This document shows, piece by piece, positions 34,270-43,474 of a DNA stretch of 53,148 bases. The translations under genes were made by a program, and so were the position numbers. Each line of letters opens with the position of its first letter. Position 1 is the first letter of the stretch. Source of the stretch: Bacteroides pyogenes (lineage in GTDB: Bacteria; Bacteroidota; Bacteroidia; Bacteroidales; Bacteroidaceae); the NCBI RefSeq assembly GCF_014196225.1, contig NZ_JACIDI010000021.1, positions 1-53,148 on the forward strand, in the 5' to 3' direction. Below the pieces are notes generated by a model. The model was not told the origin of the DNA. It searched no databases and was given only the letters and a program-made list of their open reading frames with translations.

Positions 34270-34878
34270 TTAGTGGCAGCTTCCTTCACAACCGCAGTCG
34301 CTTCCGCATCCGCAACTGTTTTCTTCGCATCCGCAGCCATCGCCGCATCCGTGATCATCGCAACTTCCACATCCACAACCGTCGCCGCTCATCATCTTTA
34401 CCAGTTCCTGAATCTCTTCATTCGTGGCAGGACGATTTTCAATCACCTCTCCTTCGAAAATCAAGCTGGCTCCCGCCAAAGGGTGATTCAGGTCTACTAC
34501 GACTACGTCTTCCTTGATCTCCACTACGTTTGCGTTTACCTGCTGTCCGTCTCCAGTCATAAGAGGTACAATGTTTCCTTCTTTTACGCGTTCTTTGTCG
34601 AATGCGCCGTCTACCTCAAAGATATGCTTGGGGAGTTCGATGACATGTTGCTCGTCATACTCTCCGTAAGCTTTGTCGGCAGGAATGGTAAAGTTGAACT
34701 TATCTCCTTTCGACAAAACGGTTATCTGATTTTCGAAGTCTTCAAGTGTTGTTCCCAATCCGGAAATAAATTGGAAAGGATGATCTGCTTTTGCTTCTTC
34801 GAACAATTCTTTTTCACCATCTTCCATTGTATATAGTCTGTATGCAACGGTGATGTACTTGTTTTCTGCTGTTTCCAT
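34270..34878 (-). CDS. slyD: SlyD-type FKBP peptidyl-prolyl isomerase with Cys-rich tail
   Basis: 202 residues. Residues 1-70 and 120-155 form the split FKBP domain (VAYRLYTMEDGEKELFEEA, FQFISGLGTTLEDFENQI, LNHPLAGASLIFEGEVIE), with the IF chaperone insert between (TIPADKAYGEYDEQHVIELPKHIFEVD). The last 38 residues are almost all Cys, Gly, Asp, Ser and His, with some ten CG/CGC steps, fit for metal binding as in E. coli SlyD but Cys- rather than His-rich. It is a cytoplasmic folding helper and probable metal store. A -7 box lies 48 bp upstream. Confidence 0.9.
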   Translation of the reverse strand: METAENKYITVAYRLYTMEDGEKELFEEAKADHPFQFISGLGTTLEDFENQITVLSKGDKFNFTIPADKAYGEYDEQHVIELPKHIFEVDGAFDKERVKEGNIVPLMTGDGQQVNANVVEIKEDVVVVDLNHPLAGASLIFEGEVIENRPATNEEIQELVKMMSGDGCGCGSCDDHGCGDGCGCEENSCGCGSDCGCEGSCH

Positions 34879-34926
34879 CTGATTTTTTAATATTTCTAAT
34901 TAATGAATCCCGCAAAAACGGGGCGA

Positions 34927-34934
34927 CAAAGATA
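34927..34934 (-). promoter_or_regulatory. Bacteroides -7 box for slyD
   Basis: Reads TATCTTTG on the minus strand, 48 bp before the slyD start. Confidence 0.45.
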
Positions 34935-35126
34935 CGAATTATTTGTTTCTCTACGGTGAGCAGAAGATAATTTTCAGATTATTAAGGGCCTTTCTTTGAA
35001 AATATACCGATTTATATACTATGAACCTAAGCTTCCAATCATATATATTGAAGTAATAAAATGACCTGTAAATCTCTATCTATTCTTACGAATAACCATT
35101 TTTATCTTCATTTTTTAATTGATTTG

Positions 35127-35157
35127 TTTGGAAATAATAAAAAAGGCCTTACCTTTG
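35127..35157 (+). promoter_or_regulatory. Bacteroides promoter for the ilv leader and operon
   Basis: TTTG (35127-35130) and TACCTTTG (35150-35157) are 19 bp apart, a full -33/-7 match. Transcription would start a few bases later, 10-20 bp ahead of the leader peptide ATG at 35181. Between slyD and here (34935-35126) nothing else is recognised. Confidence 0.75.
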
Positions 35158-35180
35158 CAAACAAGAAATTAAAGTATATA

Positions 35181-35258
35181 ATGATTGCGCTACATACATC
35201 TATTAACCTTGCAATTTTGCATATTATTCGCGTCGTGGTGGTTTCATCAGGAATGTGA
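35181..35258 (+). CDS. ilv operon leader peptide
   Basis: A 25-codon open frame (MIALHTSINL..., ending VVVVSSGM) with five Ile, three Leu and four Val, that is 12 of 25 residues being the products of the operon it precedes. It begins about 24 bp after the -7 box and its stop codon (35256-35258) lies within the antiterminator segment. The design is that of classic amino-acid attenuation leaders: a ribosome held at the Ile-Ile-Arg-Val-Val-Val-Val run reports shortage of charged tRNA. The peptide itself has no expected function. Confidence 0.85.
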   Translation: MIALHTSINLAILHIIRVVVVSSGM

Positions 35259-35338
35259 GGAAGGTTTTTGTATGTATACATATCTCGAGCATAATAAGTT
35301 GTAGGAGCCTTTCTCACAGTTGTGAGAAAGGCTTTTTT
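35255..35338 (+). terminator. Attenuator of the ilv operon, with antiterminator
   Basis: The terminator is a 13-bp hairpin (35306-35318 with 35321-35333) followed by a run of T to 35338. Segment 35255-35264 (GTGAGGAAGG) can pair with 35308-35317 of its left arm (10 bp, one G-U), which would prevent the hairpin. That segment includes the leader peptide stop codon. If the ribosome stops early at Ile/Val codons, the antiterminator forms and ilvD is transcribed; if it reaches the stop codon it covers the segment and the terminator forms. Confidence 0.85.
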
Positions 35339-35358
35339 CATTAAACATATATTTTGAA

Positions 35359-37161
35359 ATGAAAAAGCAGTTACGTAGTTCGTTTAGCACGCAAGGGCGT
35401 CGAATGGCAGGAGCACGCGCATTGTGGGCGGCTAACGGGATGAAAAGGCAGCAGATGGGAAAACCTATTATAGCTATCGTAAATTCATTCACACAATTTG
35501 TGCCCGGTCATGTGCATCTCCATGAGATAGGTCAGTTTGTGAAAACTGAGATTGAAAGTATGGGATGTTTTGCAGCAGAATTTAATACGATTGCTATCGA
35601 CGACGGTATCGCTATGGGGCACGACGGTATGCTCTATTCCCTTCCTTCGCGAGATATCATAGCCGATAGCGTGGAATATATGGTTAATGCGCATAAAGCG
35701 GATGCCATGGTGTGCATCAGCAACTGCGATAAGATTACTCCGGGTATGCTGATGGCTGCCATGCGTTTGAACATTCCTACAGTTTTTGTATCGGGCGGAC
35801 CGATGGAGGCAGGCGAATGGAACGGGAAACAACTGGATTTGGTGGATGCCATGGTGCGGTCGGCGGATGAGAATGTGACTGATGAACAAGTGAAAGGTAT
35901 CGAGCAACATGCTTGTCCCACATGCGGCTCTTGTTCGGGTATGTTTACGGCCAACTCCATGAACTGTCTGAATGAAGCGATCGGTTTGGCGCTCCCGGGC
36001 AATGGAACCATTGTAGCTACGCATATAAATCGTAAAGAGCTGTTTAAAGATGCCGCCCGACTGATTGTCGAAAATGCCATGAAGTATTATGAGAAGGGAG
36101 ATGATAGCATGCTCCCGCGCAGTATCGCTACCCGTGAGGCCTTTTTGAATGCGATGACACTGGATATCGCAATGGGCGGATCTACTAATACCGTGCTCCA
36201 TTTGTTGGCGATTGCTCGCGAAGCAGAAGTAGACTTCAATATGGACGATATCGACTTGCTTTCCCGCAAGACTCCTTGCTTGTGTAAAGTAGCTCCTAAC
36301 TCGCAGAAATATCATATTCAGGATGTAAACCGTGCGGGAGGTGTTCTTTCCATTATGAATGAATTGGCAAAAGGCGGTTTGGTCGATACCTCCGTAAGGA
36401 GGGTAGATGGGCTTTCGTTATCAGAAGCCATTGATGCTTATGCTGTGACGAATCCGAAAGTCTGTCAGAAGGCATTGATAAAGTATGCGAGTGCCCCCGG
36501 AAAAACATTTAATTTGATACTCGGCTCACAAAACGCTTATTACGACGAGTTGGATACGGATCGTGCTAACGGATGTATACGAGATATAGCCCATGCTTAC
36601 AGCAAGGATGGCGGATTGGCTATATTGAAAGGAAACATTGCGCAGGATGGATGTGTGGTGAAAACTGCCGGAGTTGATGAGAGTATATGGCGGTTTACAG
36701 GTCCCGCCAAAGTGTTCGATTCGCAGGAGGCGGCTTGTGAAGGCATCCTTTCGGGTAAGGTGGCGAGCGGCGATGTAGTCGTGATTGCACACGAAGGTCC
36801 GAAGGGAGGCCCGGGTATGCAGGAGATGCTTTATCCTACCTCTTATATTAAGTCCCGTCATTTAGGCAAAGAGTGCGCTTTAATTACCGACGGACGTTTT
36901 AGCGGCGGGACTTCCGGTCTGAGCATCGGGCATATTTCGCCTGAGGCCGCTGCCGGGGGAAATATAGGAAAGATAGTGGATGGCGATGTGATTGACATTG
37001 ATATTCCAAACCGGAAGATTAACGTAAGGCTTACAGAGGAAGAATTGGCTGCTCGTCCGATGACTCCGGTCACTCGTGACAGGAATGTGCCGAAGAGCCT
37101 GAAAGCCTATGCCGCTATGGTGAGTTCGGCTGATAAAGGAGCGGTGAGACTGATTGATTAG
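35359..37161 (+). CDS. ilvD: Dihydroxy-acid dehydratase
   Basis: Dehydrates dihydroxy-isovalerate and dihydroxy-methylvalerate to the keto acids of valine and isoleucine. 600 residues. The Fe-S and Mg region shows [32 protein letters not shown], then [21 protein letters not shown] with the cluster cysteines. The C-terminal swivelling domain has [20 protein letters not shown] 35359 lies 21 bp after the attenuator T-run. It is the first structural gene of the operon, 114 bp before ilvB. Confidence 0.95.
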   Translation: MKKQLRSSFSTQGRRMAGARALWAANGMKRQQMGKPIIAIVNSFTQFVPGHVHLHEIGQFVKTEIESMGCFAAEFNTIAIDDGIAMGHDGMLYSLPSRDIIADSVEYMVNAHKADAMVCISNCDKITPGMLMAAMRLNIPTVFVSGGPMEAGEWNGKQLDLVDAMVRSADENVTDEQVKGIEQHACPTCGSCSGMFTANSMNCLNEAIGLALPGNGTIVATHINRKELFKDAARLIVENAMKYYEKGDDSMLPRSIATREAFLNAMTLDIAMGGSTNTVLHLLAIAREAEVDFNMDDIDLLSRKTPCLCKVAPNSQKYHIQDVNRAGGVLSIMNELAKGGLVDTSVRRVDGLSLSEAIDAYAVTNPKVCQKALIKYASAPGKTFNLILGSQNAYYDELDTDRANGCIRDIAHAYSKDGGLAILKGNIAQDGCVVKTAGVDESIWRFTGPAKVFDSQEAACEGILSGKVASGDVVVIAHEGPKGGPGMQEMLYPTSYIKSRHLGKECALITDGRFSGGTSGLSIGHISPEAAAGGNIGKIVDGDVIDIDIPNRKINVRLTEEELAARPMTPVTRDRNVPKSLKAYAAMVSSADKGAVRLID

Positions 37162-37275
37162 TGAATAGAGTTAGATAAGAAGCTGTTTCAATTGTATATA
37201 AAATGCGTGGCTGTTGGTTTTCTTATAGAAATTGAACCGGTTTCCATACCTTAATTATTAATTCGGAATGTACTT

Positions 37276-38970
37276 ATGAAAGACTTTATAACAGGAGCGG
37301 AAGCGATGATGCGCTCTTTGGAGCATCAGGGGGTAACTACTGTTTTCGGTTATCCGGGAGGCTCTATCATGCCTACCTTCGATGCTTTGTTCGACTTTCG
37401 ACATACGTTGAACCATATTTTGGTTCGTCATGAACAAGGAGCTGCTCATGCCGCTCAAGGATATGCCCGTGTATCAGGCAAGGTAGGAGTGTGTCTGGTA
37501 ACCAGTGGTCCAGGCGCTACCAATACGATTACAGGTATTGCGGATGCCATGATAGACAGTTGTCCCCTCGTTGTGATTGCAGGTCAGGTGGGGACAGGCT
37601 TTTTGGGAACGGACGCTTTTCAGGAAGTAGACTTGGTAGGCATTACTCAGCCCATCAGTAAATGGAGCTATCAGATTCGCCGGGCAGAAGACGTGGCATG
37701 GGCGGTGGCGCGCGCTTTTTATATCGCTCGTTCCGGTCGTCCCGGTCCGGTGGTTCTCGACTTCGCGAAGAATGCGCAGGTGGAGAAGATTCATTACGAA
37801 CCGATTGCAATTGACTTTGTACGCAGCTATGTACCCGTGCCCGATACGGATGAAGCGTCTGTAAAAGAGGCCGCTGAACTGATAAACGCTGCCGAACGTC
37901 CGTTTGTGTTGGTCGGTCAGGGCGTGGAACTCGCAAACGCCCAAAAAGAACTTATTGCTTTTATTGAAAAAGCCGACCTCCCTGCCGGCTGTACATTGCA
38001 CGGACTCTCTGTCTTGCCCACAGAGCATCCTCTTAATAAAGGAATGTTGGGAATGCACGGTAATCTGGGACCGAATATGAATACCAATAAGTGCGACGTA
38101 CTGATTGCTGTCGGGATGCGTTTCGATGATCGGGTGACGGGCAATGTGGCGACTTATGCCAAACAGGCGAAAGTGATTCATTTCGATATCGATCCGGGAG
38201 AAATCAATAAGAATGTACGGGCGGATGTGGCTGTCTTGGGAGATTGCAGAGAAACTTTACCGGCAGTTGCCCGTCTTTTGAAGAAAAAAAAACACGCCGA
38301 ATGGATCGATAGTTTCGGGGAATATGAGCAGGTGGAAGAAGAAAGGGTGATTCGCCCCGAACTGTATCCGGCTTCGGAGGAGCTGAGTATGGGAGAAGTG
38401 GTGCGGGCTGTCAGCGAGGCGACACTCCATCGGGCAGTGTTGGTGACCGATGTCGGACAGAATCAGATGATGGCCGCCCGCTATTTTAAATATACTCAAG
38501 AACGCAGCATCGTTACTTCGGGCGGATTGGGAACGATGGGCTTCAGTCTTCCCGCAGCCATCGGGGCAACCTTCGGACGTCCCGATCGGACAGTGTGCGC
38601 GTTTATGGGCGACGGCGGACTTCAGATGAATATTCAAGAGTTGGGTACGATTATGGAACAGCAAGCTCCCGTGAAGATTATTTGCATGAACAATAACTTT
38701 TTGGGAAATGTGCGCCAATGGCAGGCTATGTTTTTCAACGGGCGGTATTCTTTTACCCCGATGCAGAATCCGGATTATATGAAGATAGCGGAAGCTTACG
38801 GCATTCCTTCCAGAAGAGTGTTTGCACGTGAAGAACTGAAAGCGGCAGTGGACGAAATGCTGGCAACAGATGGACCGTTTTTGCTTGAAGCTTGCGTGCA
38901 GGAGGAGGGAAATGTTATGCCGATGACTCCTCCGGGAGGTTCGGTGAACCAGATGTTGCTGGAGTGTTAA
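37276..38970 (+). CDS. ilvB: Acetolactate synthase, catalytic (large) subunit
   Basis: Joins two pyruvates, or pyruvate and 2-oxobutyrate, with ThDP, Mg and FAD. 564 residues. Glu53 in LVRHEQGAAHAAQGYAR activates ThDP. The middle FAD domain follows (PLNKGMLGMHG, then LIAVGMRFDDRVTGN). The ThDP/Mg motif is GDGGLQMNIQELGTI starting at 445, ending with MNNNFLGNVRQWQ. The trailing PPGGSVNQMLLEC is usual. It lies between ilvD and ilvN. Confidence 0.95.
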   Translation: MKDFITGAEAMMRSLEHQGVTTVFGYPGGSIMPTFDALFDFRHTLNHILVRHEQGAAHAAQGYARVSGKVGVCLVTSGPGATNTITGIADAMIDSCPLVVIAGQVGTGFLGTDAFQEVDLVGITQPISKWSYQIRRAEDVAWAVARAFYIARSGRPGPVVLDFAKNAQVEKIHYEPIAIDFVRSYVPVPDTDEASVKEAAELINAAERPFVLVGQGVELANAQKELIAFIEKADLPAGCTLHGLSVLPTEHPLNKGMLGMHGNLGPNMNTNKCDVLIAVGMRFDDRVTGNVATYAKQAKVIHFDIDPGEINKNVRADVAVLGDCRETLPAVARLLKKKKHAEWIDSFGEYEQVEEERVIRPELYPASEELSMGEVVRAVSEATLHRAVLVTDVGQNQMMAARYFKYTQERSIVTSGGLGTMGFSLPAAIGATFGRPDRTVCAFMGDGGLQMNIQELGTIMEQQAPVKIICMNNNFLGNVRQWQAMFFNGRYSFTPMQNPDYMKIAEAYGIPSRRVFAREELKAAVDEMLATDGPFLLEACVQEEGNVMPMTPPGGSVNQMLLEC

Positions 38971-38997
38971 GCATGTGAATCGATAAATGAGTGAGTT

Positions 38998-39558
38998 ATG
39001 AATGAGAAAACATTATATACCATTATTGTTCATTCCGAGAATTTTGCCGGATTGCTGAATCAGGTGACTGCGGTGTTTACCCGTCGCCAAATCAATATAG
39101 AGAGTCTGAATGTTTCGGCCTCGTCTATTAAAGGAGTACACAAATATACCATTACGGCTTGGACCGATAAAGATACGATTGAAAAAGTGGCGAAGCAGAT
39201 TGAAAAGAAGATCGATGTCATTCAGGCCCACTTTTTTACGGAGGATGAAATTTATTCGCACGAGATAGCGTTATATAAGGTAGCTACTCCTGCTTTTCAG
39301 GAGAATCCGGAGGCGTCGAAAGTTATCAGGCAATACAATGCGCGCATTGTGGAGGTGAACCCGACGTTTTCCGTTGTGGAAAAGAATGGAAAGAGTGAAG
39401 ATATAACGGCTCTTTATGAGGAGTTGAAAGAGTTGAATTGCGTCTTGCAGTTCGTACGTTCCGGCCGTGTGGCTATCACGACAAGCTGTTTCGAACGGGT
39501 AAACGAGTTTTTGGAGGCGCGGGAAGCCAGAAGGCAGTTTCCGGTTGCCTGTTCTTAG
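38998..39558 (+). CDS. ilvN: Acetolactate synthase, regulatory (small) subunit
   Basis: 186 residues. The N-terminal ACT domain (YTIIVHSENFAGLLNQVTAVFTRRQINIESLNVSAS) binds the feedback inhibitor valine at the dimer interface in homologues. The C-terminal half is the second ACT-like domain seen in small subunits of about 160-190 residues. It lies 27 bp after ilvB, so synthesis of the two subunits is linked. Confidence 0.93.
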   Translation: MNEKTLYTIIVHSENFAGLLNQVTAVFTRRQINIESLNVSASSIKGVHKYTITAWTDKDTIEKVAKQIEKKIDVIQAHFFTEDEIYSHEIALYKVATPAFQENPEASKVIRQYNARIVEVNPTFSVVEKNGKSEDITALYEELKELNCVLQFVRSGRVAITTSCFERVNEFLEAREARRQFPVACS

Positions 39559-39678
39559 AAAGGAGAGGATTTTTCTCAGTGGACCTCTTTGTTTGATCAA
39601 GAAAAGCCAGTTTTTTAATAACACAGGCTTTGCATAGGAAGAATATTGAAGCAGTTTTTAAATATTAATTGAAATAAA

Positions 39679-40446
39679 ATGAATCGAGAGAATAAAATTG
39701 GGAGTTATCATTTTGTAGCCGAACCTTTTCATGTCGACTTTAACGGAGAGCTGACTATGGGAGTGCTGGGAAATCACTTGCTTAATTGCGCCGGCTTTCA
39801 TGCCACCGAACGCGGATTCGGAATCGCCACACTGAACGAAGAGAATTATACCTGGGTGCTTTCGCGTTTGGCTATAGAGTTGGATGAGATGCCCTGCCAA
39901 TACGAAGATTTCTCTATCCAAACGTGGGTGGAAAACGTCTACCGCTTGTTTACCGACCGCAATTTTGCCATTGTCGATAAAGAAGGCAGGAAAATAGGAT
40001 ACGCGCGTTCCGTGTGGGCGATGATTAGCTTGAATACGCGTAAACCGGCCGATTTGCTGACTCTTCATGAGGGGAGCATCATGGATTATGTATGCGATGC
40101 GCCTTGTCCGATAGAGAAGCCTTCGCGCATTAAGGTTGCCGCTAAAGAGCCACAGGCTGTGTTGACGGCGAAATACAGCGATATCGATATCAACGGACAT
40201 GTGAACAGCATTCGCTACATTGAGCACATTCTGGACTTGTTTCCGATCGAGCTTTACCGGGAGAAACGCATCCGCCGCTTTGAGATGGCGTATGTTGCCG
40301 AAGGGTATTACGGAGACAAGCTTTCGTTCTTCTGCGATGAGGCTTCGGAAGATGAATACCATATTGAGGTAAGAAAGAACGGTGAAGAGGTTCTTTGCCG
40401 TTCGAAAGTGATATTTGCAGATAAAAAAATAATAACGGAAAATTGA
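39679..40446 (+). CDS. Acyl-[acyl-carrier-protein] thioesterase
   Basis: 255 residues with two hot-dog domains in tandem, as in FatA/FatB-type bacterial acyl-ACP thioesterases. The first holds MGVLGNHLLNCAGFHATERGFG and ENYTWVLSRLAIELDEMP; the second holds the catalytic segment YSDIDINGHVNSIRYIEHILDLFP (Asp, Asn, His) and a downstream Glu/Asp region. It hydrolyses acyl-ACP to free fatty acids in the cytoplasm. It lies in the middle of the ilv operon, 7 bp before ilvC. The placement suggests a link between branched-chain keto acids and iso/anteiso fatty acids, which is inference. Confidence 0.88.
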   Translation: MNRENKIGSYHFVAEPFHVDFNGELTMGVLGNHLLNCAGFHATERGFGIATLNEENYTWVLSRLAIELDEMPCQYEDFSIQTWVENVYRLFTDRNFAIVDKEGRKIGYARSVWAMISLNTRKPADLLTLHEGSIMDYVCDAPCPIEKPSRIKVAAKEPQAVLTAKYSDIDINGHVNSIRYIEHILDLFPIELYREKRIRRFEMAYVAEGYYGDKLSFFCDEASEDEYHIEVRKNGEEVLCRSKVIFADKKIITEN

Positions 40447-40453
40447 AAAGAAA

Positions 40454-41500
40454 ATGGCACAAATGAATTTTGGAGGAGTGATGGAGAACGTAGTAACCCG
40501 CGAGGAGTTTCCTTTGGAAAAGGCGCGGGAGGTGTTGAAGAATGAGACGATAGCCGTAATTGGGTATGGAGTGCAGGGGCCGGGACAGTCGCTCAATTTG
40601 CGTGATAACGGCTTCAATGTGATTGTAGGTCAGCGCAAGGGAGGCAAGACTTGGGAAAAAGCCGTAGCCGACGGCTGGGTGCCCGGAGAAACGTTGTTTG
40701 ATATCGAAGAAGCTTGCCGGCGCGGTACTATCATTCAGTATCTGCTTTCAGATGCCGCCCAGATTGAAGTATGGCCTACGGTGAAGAAACATCTGACGGC
40801 AGGCAAAGCTTTATACTTCTCTCATGGCTTCGGTATTACTTACAAGGAACGTACCGGAATTGTTCCTCCTGCGGATGTGGATGTGATTCTGGTTGCCCCC
40901 AAAGGTTCGGGCACATCATTGCGTACGATGTTTCTCGAAGGGCGGGGGCTGAACTCTTCTTACGCTATCTTCCAAGATGCCACGGGACGCGCATACGACC
41001 GCGTGATAGCTTTGGGTATCGGCGTAGGCTCGGGCTATCTGTTCGAAACGACGTTCAAACGCGAAGTGTACTCTGATATGACGGGTGAGAGAGGTTCATT
41101 GATGGGGGCTATTCAAGGACTTCTGTTGGCTCAGTATGAAGTTCTTCGTGAAAACGGACACACCCCTTCCGAAGCTTTCAACGAAACAGTGGAAGAGCTG
41201 ACCCAGTCGCTGATGCCGCTGTTCGCAAAGAATGGCATGGACTGGATGTATGCCAACTGCTCCACTACCGCACAACGGGGGGCGCTCGACTGGATGGGAC
41301 CGTTTCACGACGCTATCAAGCCTGTGATGCAGAGATTGTACGAAAGCGTGAAGAGCGGCAACGAAGCGCAAATCTCTATCGACAGCAATTCGCAACCCGA
41401 TTATCGCAGCAAGTTGAACGAAGAGCTACGCCAACTGAGAGAAAGCGAGATGTGGCAGACAGCTGTCACCGTTCGCAAACTTCGTCCCGAGAATAATTGA
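40454..41500 (+). CDS. ilvC: Ketol-acid reductoisomerase
   Basis: Isomerises and reduces acetolactate or acetohydroxybutyrate with NADPH. 348 residues, near class I length. The Rossmann loop is IAVIGYGVQGPGQSLNLRDNG, followed by the cofactor loop VIVGQRKGGKTWE. The metal-binding segments are FKREVYSDMTGERGSLMGAIQG and, near the end, NSQPDYRSKLNEELR. The N-terminus (about 18 residues) is longer than in E. coli. It is the last gene of the ilv operon; no leu or ilvA genes are in the window. Confidence 0.93.
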   Translation: MAQMNFGGVMENVVTREEFPLEKAREVLKNETIAVIGYGVQGPGQSLNLRDNGFNVIVGQRKGGKTWEKAVADGWVPGETLFDIEEACRRGTIIQYLLSDAAQIEVWPTVKKHLTAGKALYFSHGFGITYKERTGIVPPADVDVILVAPKGSGTSLRTMFLEGRGLNSSYAIFQDATGRAYDRVIALGIGVGSGYLFETTFKREVYSDMTGERGSLMGAIQGLLLAQYEVLRENGHTPSEAFNETVEELTQSLMPLFAKNGMDWMYANCSTTAQRGALDWMGPFHDAIKPVMQRLYESVKSGNEAQISIDSNSQPDYRSKLNEELRQLRESEMWQTAVTVRKLRPENN

Positions 41501-41703
41501 TTCGGGGAATAGGCATACTGGTACGATAACGTTTTTTGACCGTTACGCTTAGTAACGGACACCGAACATCGCAGCGTCTATCCGACGCATCGGTGACAGA
41601 TATCCGATCACTGTCAGTGGATGCTCAATATAGGGAAGAATCGTCTCTTGCCCTATTCGGTAGAGTTTAAGGATGGAGTTTGCAAGAATCTTATGTGGGC
41701 GAT

Positions 41704-41763
41704 AAACAGTCTCTGCCTTAAAATTGTGTTCAGACAAACGCGATTTTAAGGCAGAGACTGTTT
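41704..41763. repeat. Large inverted repeat downstream of ilvC
   Basis: The gap 41501-41798 contains a perfect 21-bp inverted repeat (41704-41724 with 41743-41763, 18-base loop) followed by TTTT, and smaller hairpins at 41540-41558 and about 41593-41617. It could end ilv transcription, or be the trace of another element. A minus-strand open frame at 41549-41737 is not convincing. Confidence 0.6.
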
Positions 41764-41798
41764 TTCTGGAACTTGGAGCAACTCAAAAACGTAAAAAT

Positions 41799-43210
41799 GA
41801 GACACCATCCATAAAATTGTGTAAATGATAACTTGGGTATAAAATATTCGAGTTATTATTTTACTTTTACAATTGAAAAAGAATATGGATGTTATGTCAA
41901 AAATTCACAGAGCAGTTCCGGACGAACTGTTAAGCAAAGAGTTTTTAAGCCGGTTTAAGTCCGATCAGGATGTCAGTCGTTTCCTCAAAGACCTGCACAG
42001 TCAAGTATTGGAAAAGATGCTTGAGGGTGAGCTTGACGCCCATCTGGGTTATGAAAAGTACTCTTGTGCTGGTAATAACAGTGGTAATTCTCGTAATGGT
42101 AGCTTTCCCAAGAAGATACAAACCGAACATGGTGAGAGTGCCATTCGTGTTCCTCGTGAGCGTAATGGCGATTTTTCCCCTATTCAAGCACGAGAGTCGT
42201 AGTCTTTCTATTGAAAAGCTTGTAATCTCACTCTATGCCAAAGGAATGAGCGCTTCAGATATAGAAGATGAGTTGCGTGATATATACGAAGTAAACCTTT
42301 CTACGAGCGCCATATCCATTATCACCAATAAAGCCACCCAATTCGCCCTTGAATAGCAAAATCGCCTTTATATGGTTGTCTGAATGGATGGTATTGTCTT
42401 CAAAGTAAGAGAATCAGGCAAGATAATCAACAAAACGGTTTATCTATGCGTAGGACTTAACGACAGAGGCTATAAGGAAGTTCTTGGAATGTGGATAGGC
42501 AAAGGTGAGAGTTCTTCGTTTTGGATGGGGTATTGACTGATTTAAAGACTCGTGGTGTTGAGGATATACTCATTACTGTAACGGATAATTTCAATGGCTT
42601 CACTGACACCATTAAAACGGTTTTTCCCCATTCCACCACCCCAGATATGTGTTGTGTATCAAATATGCAACTCCTGCAAGTATGTGGTTTGGAAGGATAT
42701 GAGGGGATTTACGGATGACATGAGGGAAATATATACTTCCGTCAACCGGGAAGAGGCGGCATCGGCATTATCGCACTTCGAGCGAAAGTAGGGTTCAAAG
42801 TATCGACATGTCTTGCAGAGCTGGTATCGTATTGGGACGATTTAACGGCTTTCTTTGATTTTCCTGTAGAGATGAACAATTATTTATACGACCAATCTGA
42901 TTTGAAAATCTCAATGGGAAAATCCGTAAATACACGAAAACAAAGATGGCATTCCTTACAGATGATGCTCTTCGCAAGTCTGTTTGGTTAGCTTTGCAAG
43001 AAATAGAAAAGAAGTGGACAATGCCAATAAAAAACTGGGAATTGGTTATGAATCAATTTATGCTTATTTTTGAAAACAGGATCCAGATATAGCAAGAAAC
43101 TTACAACTGAATCCTGTTTCCATTTACACAAAATTTTGGACAGTGTCGATTTAGCACTCGACTAAATCTCGACCCGAATTATCGTTTACACAAAATAATG
43201 GACAGTCCCC
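41799..43210 (+). mobile_element. Decayed IS256-family insertion sequence
   Basis: Left terminal repeat begins at 41799-41801 (GACACCATCCATAAAAT...) and its inverted counterpart ends at 43210. The ends share the pattern TCCAT-N6-TTGTGTAAA-N-GATAA-N3-GGGT over about 33 bp. A second, shorter right-end copy lies inside at 43121-43147. The flanks AAAAATGA (41793-41800) and AAAATTGA (43211-43218) match in 7 of 8 bases and could be the worn target duplication. The transposase is broken, so it cannot move on its own. Confidence 0.75.
41885..43092 (+). pseudogene. IS256-family (mutator-type) transposase, frameshifted
   Basis: The N-terminal part from ATG 41885 reads HSQVLEKMLEGELDAHLGYEK and IRVPRERNGDFSP, clear marks of IS256 transposases. 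The frame then breaks near 42190 (continuing as LSIEKLVISLYAKGMSASDIE), stops at 42356, resumes as MDGIVFKVRESGKIINKTVYL from 42384, shifts again near 42525 (VLTDLKTRGVEDILITVTDN) and near 42620 (QICNSCKYVVWKDMRGF), and runs in pieces to 43092. At least three frameshifts and one stop are present; catalytic DDE residues are partly lost (VTDN for the usual V-D-G). Confidence 0.85.
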
Positions 43211-43368
43211 AAAATTGAATATTATCCGGACTACTTCTGTTTTTTCGGTTTATTGCTGGAATTTCTTCTTTCATGCTCGTATTCCATTCGATTCTGCAAT
43301 TGTTATTGCCGGAAGACGAATACCGGGCTTTTTGATTGAGTTGTTCATGATGCAGGATATAATAAAAG

Positions 43369-43459
43369 AGGATGCTGTAACACTCTTTTCATAGAATTAT
43401 CCTTGTTACCGATCTCTGTAAAAGGGAGTATTCTAAGGCGGTGCTTCAACATCCTTTTT
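43369..43459. terminator. Possible bidirectional terminator structure downstream of pfkA
   Basis: 43369-43383 and 43441-43455 pair in 12 of 15 positions (AGGATG...CATCCT ends), with T-runs on both outer sides (for either strand) but a 57-base loop. It lies 16 bp beyond the pfkA stop. Confidence 0.35.
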
Positions 43460-43474
43460 CTGCTATATGTGCTG

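Noticed and set aside
41549..41737. 62-codon minus-strand frame after ilvC
   Set aside because: It lies in a hairpin-rich stretch, has no promoter box and no family match that I recognise; kept only as a mention.
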